Source: Polaromonas sp. A23
Lineage (GTDB): Bacteria > Pseudomonadota > Gammaproteobacteria > Burkholderiales > Burkholderiaceae_C
Length of the DNA: 64,000 bases
Direction of reading: 5' to 3'
Assembly: GCF_002001015.1 (NCBI RefSeq)
Contig: NZ_MUNO01000006.1
Coordinates: 124,001-188,000 of the forward strand
A model generated the notes under the pieces. It did no database searches and was not told where the DNA came from. It saw only the letters and a program-made list of their open reading frames with translations. Each line of letters begins with the position of its first letter. Within the stretch, counting starts at the first letter, position 1. Both the position numbers and the translations under genes were made by a program. Below are positions 42,936-54,252 of this stretch, one piece after another.

Positions 42936-43835
42936 ATGATCGACGTCACCATTGCCAATTTTGAAGAGGAAGTCGTTGCGGCTTCCATGACCACCCCCGT
43001 GCTGATTGATTTCTGGGCACCATGGTGCGGGCCCTGCAAATCACTGGGCCCCATCCTGGAGAAGGTCGAGATCGCCTACGGCGGACGCTTCAAGCTGGTC
43101 AAGATCGACTCCGACCAGGAGCAGCAACTGGGCGCCGCTTTCGGCATCCGCAGCATCCCGACCTGCATATTGATGGTCAACGGCCAGCCGGTCGATGGTT
43201 TTGCCGGCGCGCTGCCGGAAGGCAAGGTCAAGGAGTTTCTCGACAAACACCTGCCGCCGGCCGAAGAGCTGCCACCTGCCGAGGAAGAAATGGCCGAGCC
43301 GGAAGACACCAGCCCGGCTGCGGTGCTGGAAAAACTGCAGGCAGCCGTCGTCACCGACCCCGCCAACGACAACGCGCGCTTCGACTACATCCGCCTGCTG
43401 CTGCAGCACGGCCAGCTTGAACACGCCAAAACCGCTTTTGCACCAGTGGCCAGCAAGGCATCGGTGGTGCGCAAGCTCGAAGCCCTGCAGCACTGGTTCA
43501 ACGCTATCGAATCAGGAGCTACTCACACAGACGCGGAACGGGCTCAAGCCGGATTTGATGCAAAACTTGCAGCCAACAAACGGGATTTCGATGCACGCTA
43601 CGCGCTGGCGCAGCTGCACATGAGCCAGCAGCGCTGGGTGCCGGCGATGGACGAGTTGCTGGAAATTTTGATGCGCGACAAGTCCTGGAACGAGGAACTG
43701 GCACGCAAGACCTTTGTGTCCATCCTGGAAATCATCGAGCCGCCCAGGGTCAAGGTCGCCGACGGGCAGATTCCGCCGGATGATCCGGTGGTGGCTACTT
43801 ACCGGCGGCGGTTGAGCAGTGTTGTACTGAGCTGA
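42936..43835 (+). CDS. thioredoxin with C-terminal TPR domain (CnoX/YbbN type)
   Basis: 299 aa. Thioredoxin domain 1-110 with WCGPC at 30-34 ([15 protein letters not shown]), cis-Pro in [10 protein letters not shown], then an acidic linker ([15 protein letters not shown]) and a helical tetratricopeptide-like domain to the end. CnoX proteins combine holdase and redox protection for GroEL clients. Unlike E. coli YbbN, the active site keeps both cysteines. Residues [15 protein letters not shown] in the helical part come from a degenerate dispersed element. Confidence 0.87.
   Translation: MIDVTIANFEEEVVAASMTTPVLIDFWAPWCGPCKSLGPILEKVEIAYGGRFKLVKIDSDQEQQLGAAFGIRSIPTCILMVNGQPVDGFAGALPEGKVKEFLDKHLPPAEELPPAEEEMAEPEDTSPAAVLEKLQAAVVTDPANDNARFDYIRLLLQHGQLEHAKTAFAPVASKASVVRKLEALQHWFNAIESGATHTDAERAQAGFDAKLAANKRDFDARYALAQLHMSQQRWVPAMDELLEILMRDKSWNEELARKTFVSILEIIEPPRVKVADGQIPPDDPVVATYRRRLSSVVLS
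43501..43544 (-). repeat. dispersed element, degenerate copy inside the thioredoxin gene
   Basis: ACGCTATCGAATCAGGAGCT...GGAACGGGCT has exactly the 44-base spacing of the plus-strand sequence of the purK copy (TTGCTATGGATTCAGTAGCT...TGCAAGGGCT). Confidence 0.6.
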
Positions 43836-43855
43836 CTCCCCCTTCTTGGTGAGTC

Positions 43856-43876
43856 ATCCCGGATTTGATCCGGGAT
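43856..43876. repeat. perfect hairpin ATCCCGGAT/ATCCGGGAT
   Basis: Nine-base-pair stem with TTG loop, 20 bp after the thioredoxin gene stop, preceded by GTC and followed by CCA. It resembles the GTCATCCCGG...CCGGGATCCA repeats known across proteobacteria. No T run follows. Confidence 0.75.
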
Positions 43877-43912
43877 CCATGTTGGTTAGCTCGTGCCTTG
43901 AGGTATGCCAGC

Positions 43913-44446
43913 AAGCCGGGTCTCGCCCCGGCGGGCGACTTACTTTTCTTTGCTTCGCCAAAGAAACCTAAGGAAAAGAAAGGCGACCCGATGGTCTGGG
44001 TCCCTTCGCTTCGCTACGGGCAACCTGCGGTGCTCGCCGAAAATGGGGTCGAGCTCGAACTCGCTTCGCTCAGACAATCGCTCGCCCTGGTCCATTTTCG
44101 GCTGTGCTCCTCGGCCCAGCCCGACGGGTGGGGGAAGGAAGACCGAAAACCAATACCAATTCGGGGAGGCGAGGACGCGCAAAGCGCGTCCTCGCCGGAG
44201 CTCGATCCCGATTGCGTTTCCGCTCCCCACCCCTTCTGACTGCGCCGAGGAGCGGAGGTCCAGACGGATCAGGACGGGCGATTGTCTGAGCGTAGCGAGT
44301 TCGAGCCCGGCCCCGGCTGGACCGAGCACCGCAGGTCGCCCCGTAGCGCAGCGAAGGGGACGCAGGCAGCGGGGTCGCCTTTTCTTTGGTGACTTTCTTT
44401 TGGCGAAGCAAAAGAAAGTTACTTGCTGCCGGGCAACCCCCGGCTT
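43913..44446. repeat. very large imperfect palindrome (~530 bp)
   Basis: Left arm 43913 to about 44128 and right arm about 44222 to 44446 are imperfect inverted copies. Outer parts: AAGCCGGGTCTCGCCCCGGC on the left, AAGCCGGGGGTTGCCCGGC on the complement of the right; then TTTCTTTGCTTCGCCAAAGAAA versus the complement TTTCTTTTGCTTCGCCAAAAG. Inner parts: CTTCGCTTCGCTACGGG / CTTCGCTGCGCTACGGG, CTCGAACTCGCTTCGCTCAG / CTCGAACTCGCTACGCTCAG, AGACAATCGC / AGACAATCGC. The centre is a perfect 13-bp hairpin at 44168-44196 (GGCGAGGACGCGC, loop AAA). Open frames across it on both strands are by-products. Confidence 0.9.
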
Positions 44447-44480
44447 GTTGTCACACCACCAACGGTTGGGCCAAAGCGAA

Positions 44481-45527
44481 CTAAGCCGCTTCCTTATAAA
44501 AGAACCCACGCTGAATGCTCCGAGGCGCCAGCGGCTCAACCGCCTGATGAATCGCCCCAATGTGCTCAGGCGTCGTCCCGCAGCAGCCCCCCACGATATT
44601 GACCAGCCCCTCGTCGGCAAACTCGCGCAAGAGGCGAGAAGTCACGTCAGGTGTTTCATCGAAACCGGTGTCGCTCATCGGGTTGGGCAGACCGGCGTTC
44701 GGGTAGCAGCTGATGTAGGTGTCGCCGGCCACACGCGCCAGCTCCTGGATGTAGGGGCGCATCAGCGCCGCACCCAGGGCGCAATTGAGGCCGATGGCCA
44801 GCGGCTGCGCATGGCGCACGCTGTGCCAGAAGGCGGTGACGGTCTGGCCGCTCAGGATGCGGCCCGAGGCGTCGGTGACCGTGCCGCTGATGATGAGCGG
44901 CAGGCGCTCGCCGCTGTTGTCGAAGTATTCGTCGATCGCAAACAGCGCGGCCTTGGCGTTGAGTGTGTCGAAAATCGTTTCGACCAGCAACACGTCGGCG
45001 CCGCCCTTGACCAGCGCTTCGGTCTGTTCGTAATAGGCCTTGCGCAGCTCCTCGAAGCTGGTGTTGCGCGCGCCCGGGTCGTTGACGTCGGGGCTGATGC
45101 TGGCGGTTTTGGGGGTGGGGCCGAGGGCGCCGACGACAAACCGGGGTTTCTCCGGCGTGGAGAACTTGTCGCAGGCGGCGCGCGCGATGCGGGCAGACTC
45201 GTAGTTCATCTCGACCGCGAGGTCGGCCATGTCGTAGTCGGCCTGGGCCACGGTGGTGGCGCCGAAGGTGTTGGTCTCGATCATGTCGGCGCCGGCGGCC
45301 AGGTAACCTTCGTGGATGTCCTGGATGACATCCGGGCGTGTCAGGCTCAGCAACTCGTTGTTGCCCTTGACGTCCTTGTGGAAGTCCTTGAAGCGCTCGC
45401 CGCGGTACTGCGCTTCATTGAGCTTGAAGCGCTGGATCATGGTGCCCATCGCGCCGTCGAGGATGGCAATGCGTTTTTCCAGGATGGCAGGGAGCGCGGC
45501 TCCGCGGGTGTAGATGGCTTGCTTCAT
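44481..45527 (-). CDS. homocysteine-binding half of cobalamin-dependent methionine synthase (split MetH)
   Basis: 348 aa, equal to the N-terminal Hcy domain of Met[16 protein letters not shown] at 20-34, [53 protein letters not shown], zinc-ligand Cys near 247 (IGLNCALGA) and the Cys pair near 312 ([11 protein letters not shown]). The folate, cobalamin and activation domains are missing; the gene stops cleanly (FFYKEAA). In many Burkholderiales MetH is encoded in two genes, but the second half is not next to it here. The alternative is an independent S-methyltransferase. Confidence 0.9.
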   Translation of the reverse strand: MKQAIYTRGAALPAILEKRIAILDGAMGTMIQRFKLNEAQYRGERFKDFHKDVKGNNELLSLTRPDVIQDIHEGYLAAGADMIETNTFGATTVAQADYDMADLAVEMNYESARIARAACDKFSTPEKPRFVVGALGPTPKTASISPDVNDPGARNTSFEELRKAYYEQTEALVKGGADVLLVETIFDTLNAKAALFAIDEYFDNSGERLPLIISGTVTDASGRILSGQTVTAFWHSVRHAQPLAIGLNCALGAALMRPYIQELARVAGDTYISCYPNAGLPNPMSDTGFDETPDVTSRLLREFADEGLVNIVGGCCGTTPEHIGAIHQAVEPLAPRSIQRGFFYKEAA

Positions 45528-45627
45528 GCCCCGATTTTAAGGCGCAGCCCCTGCACCCACAAACCCTGCGGTTATGGACCGGGGCCGCTGACATGCCTGA
45601 CAATAGCGCTTCAGTCTGGACCCGACC

Positions 45628-46020
45628 ATGAAACACCTCCAACCCAAAGAAGCCTGGGACTACCTGCAGCAGCACCCCGACGCGCTGTTTGTCGACGTGC
45701 GCATGGAAATCGAGTCGCTGTACGTGGGCCGCCCGCCCGGCGTGGTCAACGTGCCCTGGTACGAGTACCCCGACCTGACGCCTGATGCGCAAAAATTTGC
45801 GGCAGCGGTGGAAAGCGAAGCCAGCAGCAAGGCGCAGCCGGTCCTGCTGATCTGCCGCTCGGGCCAGCGCACGCTGGCCGCGGGCCAGGCGCTGGAAGCA
45901 GCGGGCTTCAGCGAGGTGATCAACGTCGTGCACGGCTTTGAGGGAGAGCTGGATGAGCAGTTCCAGCGCTCCACCCTGAGCGGCTGGCGCTTTGACGGTT
46001 TGCCCTGGGAGCAGATGTAG
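45628..46020 (+). CDS. rhodanese-like domain protein
   Basis: 130-aa single rhodanese domain. FVDVRMEIESLYVGRPPGVVNVPW and the active-site loop LLICRSGQRT with Cys76. Such proteins carry persulfide sulfur or reduce oxidised substrates. Divergent from the metH half with 100 bp between starts. recQ follows on the same strand. Confidence 0.92.
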   Translation: MKHLQPKEAWDYLQQHPDALFVDVRMEIESLYVGRPPGVVNVPWYEYPDLTPDAQKFAAAVESEASSKAQPVLLICRSGQRTLAAGQALEAAGFSEVINVVHGFEGELDEQFQRSTLSGWRFDGLPWEQM

Positions 46021-46040
46021 CCGATTTCTTTGAGTGAAAT

Positions 46041-46095
46041 CGGGCTTTTGTCCTTATTCCACGGGCGCAAGTAGCTACTTTTTTCATAGCATTTT
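46041..46095 (+). repeat. dispersed element between the rhodanese gene and recQ
   Basis: CGGGCTTTTGTCCTTATTCC, ACGGGCGCAAGTAGCTACTT, TCATAGCATTTT. It lies between the rhodanese stop and the chosen recQ start. Confidence 0.75.
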
Positions 46096-46105
46096 ATTCC
46101 CCGCC

Positions 46106-47995
<1,890 letters not shown>

Positions 47996-48042
47996 AACCC
48001 ATTCTGCGGCAAGATTCCATGGCAAGAATTGGGACGCCTGCC

Positions 48043-49080
48043 TTAAAGCGTATTACGGATCTCGATGCTGTCTATGGCGGCGCGCGCGGGGCGCTGCGGC
48101 GTTAACAGCCCGCGCACCAGGCCCGCGGCGTTAAAGCACCACGACACCACGGAAAACACGGCTTTCCTGGCACTTCGCTTTCGCCACGCCATCAGCACCA
48201 CCGGTGCCGCCGCGATACCCGCAAATGCAAGCATCCGCAGCGTCCAGGGCATGGGTACCCCTAGAACGGCGACCAACACAAGCCACCACCCCAGCACTGC
48301 GACATACAGGCGCAGCTCGCGCACTTTGGTCAGCACCAGGCCCAGGTGCGACTCCCCCCAAGCCGCACGCAGCACTTCGCCCAGGCCGCAGATGTAGCGG
48401 CTGCGCCAGCGGCGCATCAACAGCTGGTAGGGGGGCGCGTCGTGGCCGTGGTGGCGCACGGAATCCAGGGCCAGGCGCCACAGCTTCCAGCCCCGGGCAT
48501 GCAGGCGCATGGCCAGGTCAAACTCTTCATAGCTGTGCAGGTTGCGGTCCGAAAAATACCCGGCCTGCTCCACCGCCGCCCGGCGGTACAGGCCGCCCAT
48601 GTCCAGCCGGTCCACCTGGCCGGCCTGCATGTGGCCCAAGCCCCGTTCGACACGCGCCACATACTCCAGGCTGCTGGTGTTCATTTCAACCACCTGCCCG
48701 CCCACCCCGGCCACCTCAGGATGCGCCTGCATGAAAGCCAGCGCCTCCGGCAAAAAACCGGGCAGCATTTCCATGTCGCCGTCCAGGATGTACACAAACT
48801 CGCCCGCCGAATGCTGGTAACCCAGCTGGGGGCCGACACCGCAGCAGCGTTCATCGGCACGCGCCAACTGCACGATGCGGATGGGATAGGCAGAGGCCAG
48901 GGCCACCGTGCGGTCGCTGGAGCAGGAGTCCGCCAGCACCACCTCGCCGCCAACCCTCCGGACCGCGGCCAGCGCACTTTCTACCGCCGCCACGATGCGC
49001 TTTTCCTCGTTCAGGGCCTTGATGACAATGCTCACCCGGCACGGGACGGCTGAAGTGCCAGGAGTGTCAGGGGGCGGCAT
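48043..49080 (-). CDS. family 2 glycosyltransferase, membrane-associated
   Basis: 345 aa. GT-A fold: VSIVIKALNEEKRIVAAVES at 17-36, EVVLADSCSSDRTV, DGDME near 99 (metal-binding DxD), SYEEFDLAMRLHARGWKLWRL. Two or three C-terminal hydrophobic helices from about residue 245. It builds a surface polysaccharide; donor and acceptor unknown. The start overlaps the end of the serine-acetyltransferase-like gene by 14 bases, so the two are one unit. Confidence 0.88.
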   Translation of the reverse strand: MPPPDTPGTSAVPCRVSIVIKALNEEKRIVAAVESALAAVRRVGGEVVLADSCSSDRTVALASAYPIRIVQLARADERCCGVGPQLGYQHSAGEFVYILDGDMEMLPGFLPEALAFMQAHPEVAGVGGQVVEMNTSSLEYVARVERGLGHMQAGQVDRLDMGGLYRRAAVEQAGYFSDRNLHSYEEFDLAMRLHARGWKLWRLALDSVRHHGHDAPPYQLLMRRWRSRYICGLGEVLRAAWGESHLGLVLTKVRELRLYVAVLGWWLVLVAVLGVPMPWTLRMLAFAGIAAAPVVLMAWRKRSARKAVFSVVSWCFNAAGLVRGLLTPQRPARAAIDSIEIRNTL

Positions 49081-49603
49081 CGGTTCCTCCGCGCAGGATG
49101 ATGCGGGCCGGCACGCCCACGGCGAGGGCGCCTGCCGGCACGTCGGTGATGACCACGGCATTGGCGCCAATGTCGGCATCGTCGCCGATGTGCACGGCGC
49201 CCAGGATCTTGGCGCCGGCACCGATGTTCACGCGGTTGCCGACGTGCGGCGCTTCCAGCGGCCGGTCCATGCGCCGGTTACCGATGGTCACACCCTGGCG
49301 GATGATGCAGTCGTCCCCGATCACCGCCCTGCCATGCACCACAATCGCACCCGAATGTTCTATCACGAGGCGTCTCCCGATCCGGGCCGAGACGCCGATC
49401 GTGACGCCGCAGAACATTTCAGCCAGCTTGGCGAGCACCAGGTGCAACGCTGCCAGCGGGTAGCGCACCAGCCTGGACTGGAAGCGGTAACGCAGATGCC
49501 CCAGCCGGTACACCTGCAGGGCCCAGAAGCCCAGGGACAAAGCGCCCTCTTGCGCCGCACGCATGTCCTCGAGAAAAGCCATGGTTGTTGAGCTTTCATT
49601 CAC
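49067..49603 (-). CDS. left-handed beta-helix acetyltransferase (serine O-acetyltransferase-like)
   Basis: 178 aa. Short helical N-terminus, then hexapeptide repeats: VTIGVSARIGRRLVIEHSGAIVVHGRAVIGDDCIIRQGVTIGN in outline, and IGAGAKILGAVHIGDDADIGANAVV, with the CysE-type His of EHSGAIVV. Close to serine acetyltransferases used in exopolysaccharide clusters rather than full-length CysE (about 270 aa). With the downstream glycosyltransferase it probably modifies a surface sugar. Confidence 0.83.
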   Translation of the reverse strand: MNESSTTMAFLEDMRAAQEGALSLGFWALQVYRLGHLRYRFQSRLVRYPLAALHLVLAKLAEMFCGVTIGVSARIGRRLVIEHSGAIVVHGRAVIGDDCIIRQGVTIGNRRMDRPLEAPHVGNRVNIGAGAKILGAVHIGDDADIGANAVVITDVPAGALAVGVPARIILRGGTDAAP

Positions 49604-49891
49604 ACGCTACCGGTACTGACGGGTGACAAGCACTCGCGCGGTGCGGGCTCCAGTTGCTTGAGCTATCGGAGCTTCCGGGGCAAATCCGCGGCAGGCGCAT
49701 CGGATCACGGCCGAGATCGGAAGGCACCAAAAGGGCACCTCATCTCAGACCCTGAAGGAATAGTCGCAAAATCTGTACCAATAACCGGGCTGTACCGCTC
49801 AAGCGCCACAGCACACCGCTGGTCCAGCCCACTCCCCTTAACGGCCCCCCGGAAGGCTAGGCGCCCCGAAGGGCTACGGCACAATAGCCGC

Positions 49892-51646
49892 GTGGCAATC
49901 ATCAAGAAGCTTACTGTCGGGGGGGTAACCGCTTTTGCGCGAGCGGCGCTGGCCCTGCTTTGCCTGCAAGCTGCCTTGCTTGCCAGCCCGGCCTGGGCCA
50001 CAGAGCTGCTGACCCTGAGCAACAACAGCGGTCCGATCACGATGACCCCCGCGCTGGAGTTCTGGGTGGATGCCACCGGCCAGACCTCGGTGGAGAAAGT
50101 CGAGGCCGACGCAGACAGCCTGCCTTTTGCGGCAGTCAAACCCGGCCAGGCGCACCTGATCGACGACGCCGCGCTCTGGCTGCGTTTTGATGCCGTGGTC
50201 CAGAATCCCCGGATTCACTGGAAACTGGAACTACCCATGTCCGGCGTCGACAAGATCACGATGTATTACCGGGACAGCCTGGGCCGGTGGGTGGTGCAGC
50301 AGGCCGGGGACAGCCTGCCCATCAGTGCCTGGCCACAGCCCGGCCGTTATCCGATCCTCTCGCTCAGCCACGAACTCGGGCAGACGGCTCGTTATTACCT
50401 TCGTGTGGAGCATGCCCGCATCCCCTTCTCGGCGCTACCTCGCGTGGTGAGCGACGATCAGGTGACCACGGCGCGCCAGCTGGATCACCTGCTGCTGGGC
50501 GCCTATTTCGGACTGGCCGCGCTGGTGACCCTGCTGGCCCTGATCAACGCCACGGCCTATAAAGATTGGGGCTTTGCCACCTATGCCCTTTACATGGCCG
50601 CCTTTGCGGGCTCGCAGGCCGCCTTCACCGGCGTGGCCGGCCTCTACGGATGGCCGGAGCGGCCGGCACTGAACAATATTTCCATCGTCGTGCTACCGCT
50701 GGCGGCCGCGGCGGCGGCCCTATGGTTTGTGCGGACTGTCACCACACCCAAGCGCTTTTCGCGGGCGCTGGACTGGTTCATCGTGGCACTGATGGGGCTG
50801 CTGCCGATCATCGCGCTTGTCGACGCCGCCTTTCCAACCACCGAAAGTTTTGCGCTCATCAACATCCTGATCAGCGCCGGCATGGTGGTTTTGCTGATGG
50901 TGGTCGGGGTGTCGCTGGTTGAGGGCGACAGCCATGCGCGCTGGATTGCACTCGGCTTTTTGCCCATTATTTTGGCCACCCTGTTTCCCCTGCTGCGCAA
51001 CTTCGGCGTGCTGCCCTCCAGTTTCCTGACCCAGAACGCGTTAATACTGGGCTCGGCGATTGAGGCGCCCATCCTGTTTTACGGCCTGCTGCGCCGCGTG
51101 ACGCAGCGGCGCGAATCGACCACACGTGCAACGACTCTGCGCACGACGGACCCACTGACCGGACTGGGCTCAACCAAGCTGCTGCTCGGAAAGCTGCGCC
51201 AGGCGCAGAGTACTGCCGAGCGTTACCAGCAACCCTGCGCCCTGATGGTTATCGACCTGAGCAACCTCGCCACGCTTCAGCAGCAACACGGCCGCGAGAC
51301 AGGCGACCGTGCCATGGTGCTGGCGGCCGCGCGTATTCGTGCTGCAACACAACCCACGGATACGGTGGCCCGGGTCGGCGACAGCCACTTTGCACTGCTG
51401 ATGGAAGGTCCGATGACCAGCGATGGTGTCAACCAGGTCGCCACCAAGATCCTGGCCAGTGGTCTGCGTCCTTCAAGGGAGTTGCCTGACGCCGACCCGC
51501 TGCTCTTTCACATTGCCATCGGCTACATGGCTGAGCCTGCCAAACTGTCGCCCAATCATGCACAGACCAGCCTGGACAGCCTGATGAAGGTGATCAAGGA
51601 CATGAACGACGGTTCGCGCAAGGCGATTCGCATGGTTTTGCTTTAG
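49892..51646 (+). CDS. 7TM-DISM receptor with C-terminal degenerate GGDEF domain
   Basis: 584 aa. Signal peptide, periplasmic 7TMR-DISMED2 sensor (about 40-195: LWLRFDAVVQNPRIHWKLELP, RYYLRVEHARIPFSALP), seven membrane helices (about 200-405), and a C-terminal GGDEF-type domain (TDPLTGLGSTKLLLGKL, VIDLSNLATLQQQHGRETGD). At the site where GGDEF should stand (about residue 495) the sequence reads RVGDSHFALLM, so cyclase activity is unlikely. It starts at GTG 49892, which begins the signal peptide. CACAATAGCC just upstream may be a -10. Confidence 0.88.
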   Translation: MAIIKKLTVGGVTAFARAALALLCLQAALLASPAWATELLTLSNNSGPITMTPALEFWVDATGQTSVEKVEADADSLPFAAVKPGQAHLIDDAALWLRFDAVVQNPRIHWKLELPMSGVDKITMYYRDSLGRWVVQQAGDSLPISAWPQPGRYPILSLSHELGQTARYYLRVEHARIPFSALPRVVSDDQVTTARQLDHLLLGAYFGLAALVTLLALINATAYKDWGFATYALYMAAFAGSQAAFTGVAGLYGWPERPALNNISIVVLPLAAAAAALWFVRTVTTPKRFSRALDWFIVALMGLLPIIALVDAAFPTTESFALINILISAGMVVLLMVVGVSLVEGDSHARWIALGFLPIILATLFPLLRNFGVLPSSFLTQNALILGSAIEAPILFYGLLRRVTQRRESTTRATTLRTTDPLTGLGSTKLLLGKLRQAQSTAERYQQPCALMVIDLSNLATLQQQHGRETGDRAMVLAAARIRAATQPTDTVARVGDSHFALLMEGPMTSDGVNQVATKILASGLRPSRELPDADPLLFHIAIGYMAEPAKLSPNHAQTSLDSLMKVIKDMNDGSRKAIRMVLL

Positions 51647-51667
51647 TTCAAAGCAAAACCAACCCGC

Positions 51668-51713
51668 AGCCCTTGTCGATCAACGGTGTATGGCTAGCTA
51701 TTTGATAGCAAAC
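51668..51713 (+). repeat. dispersed element between two convergent genes
   Basis: AGCCCTTGTCGATCAACGGT, GTATGGCTAGCTATTTG, ATAGCAAAC. Core changed but spacing kept. Confidence 0.65.
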
Positions 51714-51717
51714 TTGT

Positions 51718-54081
51718 TTACTGGATAAAGCCCATGCCCCGCACGTCGCGCACGTCGGGTTTGATTCGGTGCTCAGCTTCAAGCTGGCTTAAAAACTCGT
51801 CCGGCGTGAACTCGGCCGCAAGAATATCTGTCTGGCGCTTCACGGCGGCAAAGTCGCCGGGGCACAGCTGGCTCAGGCGAGCCAGCCGCTCACGCAGGGC
51901 GGGGGTCAACGCTGCAGCATTGCCGATCAGCGCTTCGGTCACAAACATCTGCTCGCGCTGGACGGCGGTAAGCGGCATGAACTTGATCTTGAAGGTAAAG
52001 CGCCGCAACGCCGCCTGATCCAGGCTCTCCAGCAAGTTGGTGGTGCAAACAAAAATTCCACTGAAACGCTCCATGCCCTGCAGCATCTCGTTGACTTCCG
52101 TGACCTCATAGGTTCGCTGCGCGCCACGCCGATCCTGCAGGAAGCTGTCGGCTTCGTCGAGCAGGAGTACGGCTTTTTCCGCCTCTGCCTCGGCAAACAT
52201 GGATGCCATGTTCTGTTCGGTTTCGCCCACGTATTTACTCATCAGGTCACTGGCCTGCTTGATGATCAACGGCCGGTCCAGCGCCTTGGCCAGGTGCTCG
52301 GCGAGCGCCGTCTTGCCGGTGCCCGGTGCGCCGTAAAAGCACAAGGTGCCGTGGCCCCTGGCCTTGAGGGCCTCCACGATCCGCGGGATTTCGAACCGGG
52401 ATTCGACATGCAGCATGGACAGGTCGTAGGTCGTGACATTGCGCCGTCCGCCGGAGGTATCGGTTTTGTTGCCCAGTGCCTGGTCCGCATTTTTGAGCTG
52501 CCGCTCAATCAGCGACTCCATCAGCGCCGCGTGGCCGCCAGACAGCACGGCCTCCATGCCCGCGGCATCGGTGCTGGCGCCTGGCGTGCTTGCCAGTTTG
52601 GCAAAACGCACCGCCGTCCGGATTTGCGCCGGTGTCAGGCCCTTGCGCGCAGTGAGGCCGGCGACAAAAGTGTCGCTGACGGGCACCCCTTCCAGGGTTT
52701 TGCGCACCAGCGTCTCACGCGCGCCGGGCGGCGGCGATTTGAGCTCCAGGTGGTAGGCAAATCGGCGCCGGAAGGCCGGGTCGATCTGTTCAATGCGGTT
52801 GGTCACCCACAGTGTCGGCACGGTGTTCGACTCCAGAATCTGGTTGACCCAGGCCTTGCCGTTCACCGAACCTGTGGCCGGAGCCGCCATCTGGTCCGAA
52901 CGCGCGAGCAACTGCGCAGCTTCGCTGGAGAGCGCCGGAAAGACATCCTCGACCTCGTCAAACAGCAAGGCGGCATGGGCGCTGCCCTTAAGAAACACCT
53001 GGGCAATTTGCAAGGAGCGGTAGCGGTCACGCCCGCTTAACGAGTTGCCGTCGCGGTCAGCATATTCGACCTCGAACAAATCCAGGCAAGCGGCCTGCGC
53101 CACCACTTTGGCCAGCTCGGTTTTACCGGTACCCGGTGGGCCATAGAGCAGCACATTGACACCCAGCTCCTTGCCTTCCACCGCATTGCGCAGCAGTGAC
53201 ACCAGCACCTGCACATCATCGTGTGCAAAGGCGAAATCCGCCAGGCTCAGGCTGCTGTGGACCACCGGACGGGTGAACACCGCCATCAATTCATTTTGAT
53301 CGCGGTATTCGCGCATCAGCACGGGCGGCAGTTTTTCACTGACTTTCATCAAGTCCGCCAGATCGGTGATGTTGTGTTCGGAGATCAGGTTTTCGACCAT
53401 GCCGATGCGCTCCAGACGAGAGCCGGCACGCAGGGCCTCCGCAACCTCGTTGGCCTTGACGCCCGCAACATCGGCAATCGCGGCATAGGCTTCGGGGGCA
53501 TTGTTGACCTTGAACTCCACCAGCATGGATCTCAGGTCTCTCTGATAGCGAGCAAGCGTTCCATACAGCAACAGGGCGCGCTCGGCCTGATTGAGCTGCA
53601 GCAGGTTGGCCAGGGCATCGATGTTTTTCTCCACCAGGGTGGATTGCTTCTTCAAGGCGTGGGCCAGCCAGTCACCGGTAGCCGCCAGCACAGAAAGAAG
53701 ATCCTTTGGCTGGTCCTTGGCGTATTCGTCAAGGTAGAAGAAGAGGGTGCCTTCTTCATAGGGACCGCGCCATGCACCATGGCGGGCCATGAACCCGGTG
53801 TCACTCAGGGCTTCATGGTCTTGCCAGAATTCATTGTCCCGACAGCGGCGACCGAGAAACTCGCGCAAGCGCTGAAGTGCCGGCAGGGGCCAGACCAGGT
53901 GGCGACCTGAAAGCGACAACAAGCTGTTGAGGTCGCGCCGCACGTTGAACTTGGCACCCTGCCTGGCCGCCAGGCTCAGTACAAAATGCGAGCACATCAG
54001 ATCAAGGACCGGCGCCTCTTTCAGGCCGGGAGAAAGCAGCAGCGGACCATGCCTGTCAGCACCACCCGAACGCTTGCTCAT
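51718..54081 (-). CDS. tandem-AAA ATPase of unknown function
   Basis: 787 aa. N-terminal helical region of about 300 aa that I do not recognise, then two AAA modules. AAA1 has Walker A LLYGPPGTGKTELAKVV near residue 310, Walker B ALLFDEVEDVFPAL and sensor/Arg finger IDPAFRRRF. AAA2 has Walker A CFYGAPGTGKTALAEHL near 587, Walker B VLLLDEADSFLQDRRGAQRTYE and ALRRFTFKIKF. Both look catalytically intact. Resembles COG0464/SpoVK-like ATPases; no peptidase or substrate adaptor is encoded beside it. ATG 54081 has GGAGG upstream. Confidence 0.85.
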   Translation of the reverse strand: MSKRSGGADRHGPLLLSPGLKEAPVLDLMCSHFVLSLAARQGAKFNVRRDLNSLLSLSGRHLVWPLPALQRLREFLGRRCRDNEFWQDHEALSDTGFMARHGAWRGPYEEGTLFFYLDEYAKDQPKDLLSVLAATGDWLAHALKKQSTLVEKNIDALANLLQLNQAERALLLYGTLARYQRDLRSMLVEFKVNNAPEAYAAIADVAGVKANEVAEALRAGSRLERIGMVENLISEHNITDLADLMKVSEKLPPVLMREYRDQNELMAVFTRPVVHSSLSLADFAFAHDDVQVLVSLLRNAVEGKELGVNVLLYGPPGTGKTELAKVVAQAACLDLFEVEYADRDGNSLSGRDRYRSLQIAQVFLKGSAHAALLFDEVEDVFPALSSEAAQLLARSDQMAAPATGSVNGKAWVNQILESNTVPTLWVTNRIEQIDPAFRRRFAYHLELKSPPPGARETLVRKTLEGVPVSDTFVAGLTARKGLTPAQIRTAVRFAKLASTPGASTDAAGMEAVLSGGHAALMESLIERQLKNADQALGNKTDTSGGRRNVTTYDLSMLHVESRFEIPRIVEALKARGHGTLCFYGAPGTGKTALAEHLAKALDRPLIIKQASDLMSKYVGETEQNMASMFAEAEAEKAVLLLDEADSFLQDRRGAQRTYEVTEVNEMLQGMERFSGIFVCTTNLLESLDQAALRRFTFKIKFMPLTAVQREQMFVTEALIGNAAALTPALRERLARLSQLCPGDFAAVKRQTDILAAEFTPDEFLSQLEAEHRIKPDVRDVRGMGFIQ

Positions 54082-54252
54082 TGAAACACCTCCGGCCCGG
54101 GAACAGGCCACAGCAGTTACACATGCACTTTGATTGACGTACGCCTTACCATAACGCAGCTTCATGCCCGATGGAAGACGCTAATTGAATACCTCCGTGT
54201 GAATTGCGCCACAAAATCGCGCCACAATCGGCACTTCGTCAAAAGGACCCGT

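Noticed and set aside
43905..45785. Long plus-strand ORF (626 aa) and minus-strand ORFs across the palindrome and split metH
   Set aside because: They are made by the inverted repeat and by the antisense of the metH gene; the protein is low complexity with no domain.
46034..46105. N-terminal extension of RecQ
   Set aside because: The extra 24 codons are the dispersed repeat and the GTG lacks a ribosome site.
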